From NCBI GenBank assembly GCA_947258985.1, contig CAMYKI010000012.1, forward strand, positions 1 through 64,000: a stretch of DNA of 64,000 bases. The letters are read 5' to 3'. This document shows positions 57,239 through 64,000 of this stretch, piece after piece; the first letter of the stretch is position 1, and every line of letters starts with the position of its first letter. The position numbers were made by a program, and so were the translations under genes. The stretch is from an uncultured Acidimicrobiaceae bacterium (GTDB taxonomy: Bacteria; Actinomycetota; Acidimicrobiia; Spongiisociales; UBA5794). The notes under the pieces are model-generated. The model had not been told where the DNA came from. It did not search any database and was given only the letters and a program-made list of their open reading frames with translations.

Positions 57239-60200
57239 TGGGGAGTTCCAAGCCGACGTATTTGGCGGCGTAGGCGACAATCCGCTCGAACGACATTGTC
57301 GATCCCTCGTTGCGCGCCCGGTCGAACCGATCGCCCAAGACCGCACGCATGACCCCGGTCCGCTTCTCGAGCTGTTGTCGCTGCCACACCATCGTGACGA
57401 TGCCGCATTGTTCATATCCAGCGAGCGCCGCGGAATACAGGAGGGCCGCAGCCTCGTAGTCCGTCATCGAAAACGCGGCGTCGGCAACGATGTAGACCAC
57501 TTCGGCTGTGTCGGCAAGAGACTCATATCCGATGCTCATCTCCATCGACCGGCGGAGGAACGCCAGTGCCGTATTGATGTCACCCACGGCGATGCTGTAC
57601 ATCGCCTGCATCGTCGCCACGTCTCTCCTCAGACCCGGCGAACCGGTCGCGTCGACACACCTGTCGATCTCTGCAAGGGCGAGCAGCGCCCTCTCCGGTT
57701 CGCCCTTGGCAATCGCGGTCAGGAATCTAACAAGGTGATACATGAACAGCTCACTGGCGCCGAACTGGATGACGTACTGGTCTTCGTTGGCGAGCATCCG
57801 CTCCGCTTCGGCGAGATTTCCGGCGCATTGCTCGATCCACGCCCCGTACAAGTTGGCCGTGTAGTCGACAAAGCGATGGTCGGCCTTCGGATCTTGCCCT
57901 GCAAGCTCCCTCATTCGCTCGAGAACGCCGCGGGCCGTCGAGAAGCTCCCGGACCGAGCCAGCTGGAATGCGTAGAGGCCGAGCACATCTGTTGCCCGAG
58001 GATCGGCGGAGGAAACCAGGAGCTCACAGGACTCTTCGAAAAGGGGGAGCGCGCTCGACATATTGCCGGCCCGGACGGCGGCCATAGCTTCGTAGCCTCG
58101 TGCAACTCCCATGGTCCCGAAGTCCTCCGCTTCGGCGGCCTCCTCGAACAGAGACCCGGCCATATCGCGAGCTGCCGCATAGTCACCAAACATCATGAGA
58201 TCACCAACCTGCATCCAGCGCAGTAGTCGGCGCCGATGCGATCGTTCGCCATCGAGTTCGTCGAGGGCTCGTGCAACAGTCGAACCGGCCTCCACGTTCA
58301 GGTTTGACGCGTTTAGGTAGCCGCGGAACTCGATTGTGGTGTCAGCGCAGACGTCAGCATCGTGCGCCTCGCGCGACCACTCCAGGACGGCCCGAAAGGT
58401 GGCTTGTTCGTTGTGGCGCCACTGGTACCAGGCTTGATAGTCGGCGCGTGGATAGCCGTCTTCCGACTCAGGTCCATGTGCGTTCAGAAACGTGGCCAGC
58501 CGTCTCATCGTTGAAGTCATCTCGCCGCTGTTGTCGAGGTGAGTCTCCGCGTAAGACCGAATCGTCTCCAACATGCGGAATCGATCGCTCGACGGTTCGG
58601 GTAGTTCAATCAGCGAAGCATCAACGAGCTGATCCAGGCAGGACGTGACATGCTCGGGTTTGAGCGGCTCGAACCCGCAGACATGGCGGGCTCCAGCCAC
58701 GGTGAAGCTTCCAGCAAACGCAGCAAGGCGTCTGAATACCGCGCGCTCTTCACCTGTGAGAAGGTCGTGGCTCCAGTCCACCATGGCGCGCAACGTCTGA
58801 TGACGGCGGGGGGCTGTGCGTGCCCCTCGGGTGAGCAGCTCGTATCGGTCGCCTATGCCGTCGGCGATCCGGTCAAGGGCCATCGTGCTCATGCGGGCAG
58901 CCGCCAGCTCAATTGCGAGGGGTATGCCGTCGAGCTGTCTGCAGATGGTTGCGATGTGTTCGCTGTTGGCATCGGCCAGCCCGAATTGCGGATTCAGCAG
59001 CCTGGCTCGATCGACAAACAAGCGCACTGCCTCGGAGGCTGCAAACTCCCCATGGTCGGGAAGGGTCAGCGGGGGTACACGCATCAGAGCCTCGCCCGCA
59101 ACGCCAAGCGGTTCCCGGCTTGTTGCCAGGATGCTGACATCCGGAGCAGCCAGCAGAATCGACTGGGCAAACTCAGCCGCACCGTCGATGAGGTGCTCAC
59201 AGTTGTCGAGCACCATCAGCACCATCTGATCTCGCAGGCAGCCGGCAACTGCCTCGAGTGGGTCCTGACGCGGGCTCATGCTTGCGCCGATGACTCCGGC
59301 CGCGGTGCCGGGGATGAGAGTCCCTTCGGCCAGCGGTGCCAGGTCGAGCCACCAGATACCGTCCGGGAACACATCCGCCAGCTCCGTAGCCACGCGTATT
59401 CCGAGACTCGTCTTCCCGATGCCGCCTGTACCGGTCAGCGTCACGAGACGGTGCCCCGAGAGTCGGTGTGCCACAGCGTCGATTTCCGTCTCGCGCCCCA
59501 CAAAGGACGACAGACGTTGCGGCAGATTGCTTGGTGTTCGGGCGGCACGTGTTGGCTTGCCGACGCCGGGATCCTCGGTGAGGATCTTGGCTTCGAGAGC
59601 GGTCAGCATGGCGCTCGGTTCGAGCCCGGTTTCCTCTCCAATCTGGCGCCGGTATTCCTCGAAACAATGCAACGCCTCGGGCTGACGGTCACACCGGTAG
59701 AGCGCCAGCATTAGTTGACCGAGGAGGCGCTCCCGCTGCGGATGTTGTGCCACCAGTGACTCCAGCTCGGCCGTCACCTCACAGTGCCTTCCCAGCTCGA
59801 GTTCGCAGTCGATACGGTCTTCCGTTGCTGCCAGTCGCGCTTCTTCGAGATGAACCCGTTCTGCGGTGACGGCGGGACCGTCCCCGGCGCCCGACAACGC
59901 CGTGCCCCGCCACATGGCTATAGCTTCCCGCAGCAGCGCCGCCGAGTGGCCATGGTTGTCCGTTGCCTGCGCCCGGTGAACCAGTGCTCGAAATCGGTCC
60001 CAGTCGAGTTCGTCCTTGTCGACACGAAGGACGTAACCGCCGGGTTGTGTGGTCAGTCGGGTTTCGTCCTCCAGCGCCCTCCGGAGGCGTGAGATGTACT
60101 GCTGGACGATGTTCTTTGCCGACGAGGGTGGATCGTCACCCCACAATTCGTCGATGAGCCGCCCCATGGACACCGGCTCGTTGGCCAGACAAAGCAACAC

Positions 60201-60290
60201 CGCGAAGAGATGACGTTCCGCCGGTCCCCCCAGCGGTAGCTCCCGGCCCCCGTGCTCCACTTGGAGCGGTCCCAGAATCCGGAACTCCAT
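57228..60290 (-). CDS. SARP/BTAD-family transcriptional regulator with NB-ARC ATPase and TPR-like C-terminus
   Basis: MEFRILGPLQVEHGGRELPLGGPAERHLFAVLL winged-helix, BTAD, Walker A GTGGIGKTSL, VLDNCEHLID. Confidence 0.93.
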   Translation of the reverse strand: MEFRILGPLQVEHGGRELPLGGPAERHLFAVLLCLANEPVSMGRLIDELWGDDPPSSAKNIVQQYISRLRRALEDETRLTTQPGGYVLRVDKDELDWDRFRALVHRAQATDNHGHSAALLREAIAMWRGTALSGAGDGPAVTAERVHLEEARLAATEDRIDCELELGRHCEVTAELESLVAQHPQRERLLGQLMLALYRCDRQPEALHCFEEYRRQIGEETGLEPSAMLTALEAKILTEDPGVGKPTRAARTPSNLPQRLSSFVGRETEIDAVAHRLSGHRLVTLTGTGGIGKTSLGIRVATELADVFPDGIWWLDLAPLAEGTLIPGTAAGVIGASMSPRQDPLEAVAGCLRDQMVLMVLDNCEHLIDGAAEFAQSILLAAPDVSILATSREPLGVAGEALMRVPPLTLPDHGEFAASEAVRLFVDRARLLNPQFGLADANSEHIATICRQLDGIPLAIELAAARMSTMALDRIADGIGDRYELLTRGARTAPRRHQTLRAMVDWSHDLLTGEERAVFRRLAAFAGSFTVAGARHVCGFEPLKPEHVTSCLDQLVDASLIELPEPSSDRFRMLETIRSYAETHLDNSGEMTSTMRRLATFLNAHGPESEDGYPRADYQAWYQWRHNEQATFRAVLEWSREAHDADVCADTTIEFRGYLNASNLNVEAGSTVARALDELDGERSHRRRLLRWMQVGDLMMFGDYAAARDMAGSLFEEAAEAEDFGTMGVARGYEAMAAVRAGNMSSALPLFEESCELLVSSADPRATDVLGLYAFQLARSGSFSTARGVLERMRELAGQDPKADHRFVDYTANLYGAWIEQCAGNLAEAERMLANEDQYVIQFGASELFMYHLVRFLTAIAKGEPERALLALAEIDRCVDATGSPGLRRDVATMQAMYSIAVGDINTALAFLRRSMEMSIGYESLADTAEVVYIVADAAFSMTDYEAAALLYSAALAGYEQCGIVTMVWQRQQLEKRTGVMRAVLGDRFDRARNEGSTMSFERIVAYAAKYVGLELPTKS

Positions 60291-60402
60291 ACACAGATCG
60301 TACGCGGTATCCCCGGCTGCGGGAACCCGCAGATTGAGGCCGTTCAGCGTTCCTAAAGCGGCCGCCACCATCCTGAAGAAACCGATCGGAAAGGAGGACG
60401 AA

Positions 60403-60894
60403 ATGTCGAAGAATCAGACAACCGAAAAAGCTGGAACCGTGGTTGTCGTCTGTGAGAGCCAGCGGGGTCGTGCGGCTGCAGTCACCGAGGCGGCGCGGGA
60501 TGCGATCAGGGAGCGGGGCTACGACGCCACGGTCGGTGTCATCGACGATCTGGCGTCGTCGACTATTGCATCGGCCGATGCCCTGATCGCGGGATGCTGG
60601 ATGCCCGGCAAGGCGCCGTTCGGGGACGAGCCGATGCAGCGCATGGTGAGGTGGATCGACTCGCTGGAGCCGTTGGACGGAAAGCCGATCGGCGTATTCT
60701 GCACGTATCGGTTCTTCCCGCACACGTTTGCGGACACGGCAACACGGACGGCCGAGACCGAATATCTGCTGCAGGCCAAGTTCGAAGAGAAGGGCGGCAA
60801 GGTCGCCTCGAAGCGGGCGATCCACGTCAACTCCATCGAGGAAGACACCGCTGCACTTGTCGACACCGTGATGGAACACATACCGGCGGCATGA
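60403..60894 (+). CDS. Flavodoxin-like domain protein
   Basis: TVVVVCESQRGRAAAVTEAARDAIRERGYDATV; ADALIAGCWMPGKAPF. Confidence 0.65.
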   Translation: MSKNQTTEKAGTVVVVCESQRGRAAAVTEAARDAIRERGYDATVGVIDDLASSTIASADALIAGCWMPGKAPFGDEPMQRMVRWIDSLEPLDGKPIGVFCTYRFFPHTFADTATRTAETEYLLQAKFEEKGGKVASKRAIHVNSIEEDTAALVDTVMEHIPAA

Positions 60895-60895
60895 C

Positions 60896-61492
60896 ATGTT
60901 TCGCCTGAGACGCTGCAGCGTGTTGGTCGGCGTGATTGCGCTGGCGGGATCGAGTTGCGGCGGTGATGGATCGGCGACGCCCGCCGAACCGGTGGTAGGC
61001 GGTGACTTGGTTCTGGTGATGCAGCCGGGGGAAGGCAGCGCCACCAATACAGGCCGGTACTTCGTGGAGTTGTTTGATTGGGAGGGCAACTGGGGTGTGA
61101 AGGAGGGGACCGCGAATCACGTCGGTTGGATCGAGGCCAGGTACGGTCCGAGACACGTCGTGACGTTCACAGCGGCTCGTGATAACCCGCGAGGCGGCGA
61201 GCCGGAGTTCTGTTTCATTGTCTTTCCCGGTGGCGGCGGATGCGGGCTCGATCCCACCGAGGCGGCCATCTACGGGTGGGGCGAGGATTCGGCGGAACTC
61301 TTCGCTGGGTCTACTGGTGCCGAAGCTGTAATCACCACCGAGGCCGGAAGAACGGTTTCGATCTTGACCGTCGAAGGCTACGCCGTTGCCGAATGGCCGG
61401 GTGACTGGGGTGGACCGGAGTCCGTCAGCTATTACGCCGCCGATGGAGAGCTTTTGACGACTCTCGAGTTTCAGCCCGACCTTGGGGAGTAG
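60896..61492 (+). CDS. Hypothetical lipoprotein
   Basis: Signal peptide with lipobox (LAGSSCGG). Confidence 0.7.
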   Translation: MFRLRRCSVLVGVIALAGSSCGGDGSATPAEPVVGGDLVLVMQPGEGSATNTGRYFVELFDWEGNWGVKEGTANHVGWIEARYGPRHVVTFTAARDNPRGGEPEFCFIVFPGGGGCGLDPTEAAIYGWGEDSAELFAGSTGAEAVITTEAGRTVSILTVEGYAVAEWPGDWGGPESVSYYAADGELLTTLEFQPDLGE

Positions 61493-61496
61493 AGAG

Positions 61497-62057
61497 ATGC
61501 GGGTCTTGCTGGTCGCCGTGGTTCTGGTAGTAGGCGCTTGCAGCGACGCAGGCAGTTCCGATGATGCGGCTCATCTTACGGACGGCGCGGTCGTGACGCT
61601 CACCTTCGACGGGACGGGTTGCCACTACGACGGCCCGGAAAAGGTGCCGGAGGGCACCGTCGACTTACGATTCTCCAACACATCGGACCAGCCCTTTGCC
61701 GTAGCTGCGATGTCGGTCAATGAATATGCGCTCGCGGACTTCTTGCGTGAAGGGCAGGTTGGAACCGATTGGGACATACCCACGGGCCATCCCCGCTCCG
61801 GCGGCCTCGAGTGGCACAACCGGTGGCCCCTCGTACCCGTAGGAGAGTCTCATGAGTTCAGCTGGCTGCTGCCGGCGGGGACGTACTACTTCGACTGTGT
61901 ACTCAACCTCGACCAGGTGTGGCGGGTAGCGCAGCTCGAAGTGGAGGCCGTAGCGAGCGGGGCGACGGGTGTCACCACCCCGCCGACCCACAACGCGGGT
62001 GGTGGTCTGCTGCTCGCCATGGAACGGGCTCAGGACCCGGTGTCGAAGCTGAGATGA
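61497..62057 (+). CDS. Hypothetical lipoprotein
   Basis: Signal peptide with lipobox (LVVGACSD). Confidence 0.7.
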   Translation: MRVLLVAVVLVVGACSDAGSSDDAAHLTDGAVVTLTFDGTGCHYDGPEKVPEGTVDLRFSNTSDQPFAVAAMSVNEYALADFLREGQVGTDWDIPTGHPRSGGLEWHNRWPLVPVGESHEFSWLLPAGTYYFDCVLNLDQVWRVAQLEVEAVASGATGVTTPPTHNAGGGLLLAMERAQDPVSKLR

Positions 62058-62182
62058 TGCTGGGGCCGACGGCCAACCGTGCAGCCTTGCGACGGTTCTC
62101 GAGCCAATCGCTTGACCTCGGAACGCCCCCCGTCGTGGCTGAGCCTGCCGGTATCGTTGAGGCAGTCGGGTGAGGAGAGTCA

Positions 62183-62662
62183 ATGCGAGTGCTGGTGGCT
62201 TATGGGTCGAAGATGGGCGGTACCCGGGGTGTGGCAGAGATGCTCGGTGCCGACCTGGCTGACCTGGGCTACGAGGTTGACGTCCGTCCCGCCAAGGAAA
62301 CTACCGATATTGAGCCGTACGAGGCCGTCATCGTCGGCGGTGCCCTCTACTACTTCGTGTCCTGGCACAAGGACGCCCGAGCCTTCCTGAAACGGCATCG
62401 GGCCGCTCTCCGGCAACGCCCGGTGTGGCTGTTCAGCAGCGGGCCGCTCGACGAGTCGGCTACGCAGAAAGAGATCCCGCCGGTCCGTTCGGTGCGCAAG
62501 GAGATCGACCATGTAGGTGCACGTGGTCACGTCACCTTCGGGGGCCGTCTCGAGGAAAAGAGTGGGAGCCTCCCCCTTGGCGACTGGCGGGATCCCGAGC
62601 ATGTTCGCCGGTGGGCGGAAGCCATCGCAGGGGAGCTGGCCGCCTCTGGATCGGTTGACTGA
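62183..62662 (+). CDS. Flavodoxin domain protein
   Basis: MRVLVAYGSKMGGTRGVAEMLGADLADLGYEVDV; YEAVIVGGALYYFVSWHKDARAFL. Confidence 0.88.
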   Translation: MRVLVAYGSKMGGTRGVAEMLGADLADLGYEVDVRPAKETTDIEPYEAVIVGGALYYFVSWHKDARAFLKRHRAALRQRPVWLFSSGPLDESATQKEIPPVRSVRKEIDHVGARGHVTFGGRLEEKSGSLPLGDWRDPEHVRRWAEAIAGELAASGSVD

Positions 62663-62707
62663 CCAACCGGTGTGGAGCCTCGGTACCCGTCGCCTACAGT
62701 TGCTCCC

Positions 62708-63688
62708 ATGACCGAAACGCTGCACCCGTTCACCTTGACCCCGGTCCTCTCTGCGCGACCGTGGGGGGGACGTCGCCTCGAGGAATACGGCAAGCATCTT
62801 CCCGATGGTGTGTTGATCGGCGAGAGCTGGGAGGTGGCCGACCTTCCGGATCACGTCGCCCCCTACATCGATGACCCGAGATCGCGGGTCTCGTCGGGAC
62901 CGCTGGTTGAGCTGTCCCTGTCTGAGGTGATCGAAGGGTATGGCGAGGAATTGCTCGGGCCGATTCCGCCCACAGCTGAAGGCCGGTTCCCGCTTCTTGT
63001 CAAGTTGCTCGATGCCAGAGAGAATCTCTCGGTCCAGGTCCACCCCCACGAGGGCTACGTTGCCGAGCACCCCGACACCCGGCTGAAGGTGGAGTCGTGG
63101 TACGTGATGGAAGCGAGGCTCGGTGCGGCGATGTTCCACGGCTTCAAGCCGGGGCTGAGCCACCAGCAAATCGCCGCGAAGACTGGTACAAGGGACGTGG
63201 TGTCGACATTGAGGGCGAGCAGGCCTCTGCCTGGGAGCTTCCACAACGTCCCTCCCGGTCTCGTCCATTCGCTCGGTGCGGGTTTGATGGTCGCCGAGAT
63301 CCAGACACCGTCGGACACGACTTACCGGCTGTATGACTGGGCGGTGGAGTACGGCCGAGAGCCTCGCCAACTCCATGCCGAGGAGGGTGCCGCCAGCATT
63401 CTGCTGGACCCCGTCGATGCCGGCAGCTTGCCTCCCGCAACGGGCCGGGGTGTGCGATTGCTCACCTCGAACAGCCACTACTGGATCCGCGAGCATCGCA
63501 CCCATGCCGGGATCGAGTTGTCCAACCTGCCGGGGCCTCGAGTCATGATGGTGATTCGAGGGGATCTGTCTGTTGGAGATCTGACCCTTGCGCAAGGCGG
63601 GACTGCCATCATCCCGGCCTGTGCCGTCGGCACTCCCGTTGCCGCCCGGCGCCCGTCGACGATCCTGGAGATCGGGCTGGCCGGCTAG
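62708..63688 (+). CDS. manA: Mannose-6-phosphate isomerase, class I
   Basis: PWGGRRLEEYGK, SVQVHPHEGYVAEH, YRLYDW. Confidence 0.93.
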   Translation: MTETLHPFTLTPVLSARPWGGRRLEEYGKHLPDGVLIGESWEVADLPDHVAPYIDDPRSRVSSGPLVELSLSEVIEGYGEELLGPIPPTAEGRFPLLVKLLDARENLSVQVHPHEGYVAEHPDTRLKVESWYVMEARLGAAMFHGFKPGLSHQQIAAKTGTRDVVSTLRASRPLPGSFHNVPPGLVHSLGAGLMVAEIQTPSDTTYRLYDWAVEYGREPRQLHAEEGAASILLDPVDAGSLPPATGRGVRLLTSNSHYWIREHRTHAGIELSNLPGPRVMMVIRGDLSVGDLTLAQGGTAIIPACAVGTPVAARRPSTILEIGLAG

Positions 63689-64000
63689 CTCTCTGCTGCG
63701 TCCATCGCCAGAGCGATGGCGCCTATCAACCCGGCATCCTGACCGAACGCGGGGGCGACCACGTAGTCTTCGACGGAGCCGCGGAGCAGGTCATGGGTCG
63801 TGTACCCGTTGAGTTGATTGACCAGCTTGCTTCGTACGAGATCGATGAGGCCGTCCTGTTGCATGACCCCGCCGCCCAGCAGGATGCGTTCCGGGGCGGC
63901 GACGTAGGTAAATGTCCGGAGAGCCTGCGCCAGGTACGTCGCCTCGAGGTTCCACACCTCGGGTCGGTTGCCGAGTTCGGCGCTGGGAGCGCCCCATCGG
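63685..64000 (-). CDS. ROK family sugar kinase (fructokinase-like), C-terminal part, truncated by window end
   Basis: Open frame to window end; EATYLAQALRTFTYVAAPERILLGGGVMQQDGL. Confidence 0.8.
   Translation of the reverse strand, partial: RWGAPSAELGNRPEVWNLEATYLAQALRTFTYVAAPERILLGGGVMQQDGLIDLVRSKLVNQLNGYTTHDLLRGSVEDYVVAPAFGQDAGLIGAIALAMDAAES

Overview
High-GC, gene-dense 64 kb bacterial chromosome window. Gene style and gene content suggest an actinobacterium, but this was not tested. No rRNA, tRNA, CRISPR array, IS element or prophage was recognised. Most of it is carbohydrate uptake and catabolism: (i) the end of a sugar ABC transporter operon with a GH32/43-like beta-propeller protein, a sucrose-phosphate-synthase-like GT4 and a GalT/HIT-like protein (1-4.3 kb); (ii) a LacI-controlled locus with an ABC transporter, a ~1160-aa phosphorylase-like protein and GH3 enzymes, one of which looks frameshifted (17-33.4 kb); (iii) a complete alpha/beta-galactoside and Leloir cluster, divergently arranged around a DeoR-type operator candidate, ending in an uncharacterised GT-B-like protein (44.7-57.2 kb). 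Between (ii) and (iii) is an MvhADG-HdrABC-like [NiFe] hydrogenase/heterodisulfide-reductase operon with its maturation protease. Its HdrA carries an inserted GltD/NfnB-like oxidoreductase module, and a Rex-operator-like site lies upstream. Also present: a molybdenum hydroxylase/thiolase/DUF35 cluster (10.8-16.8 kb), a perfect 52-bp palindrome (9262-9313), a SARP/BTAD regulator, flavodoxin-like proteins, manA and the end of a ROK kinase. Functions were read from motifs and gene context only; no database search was possible.
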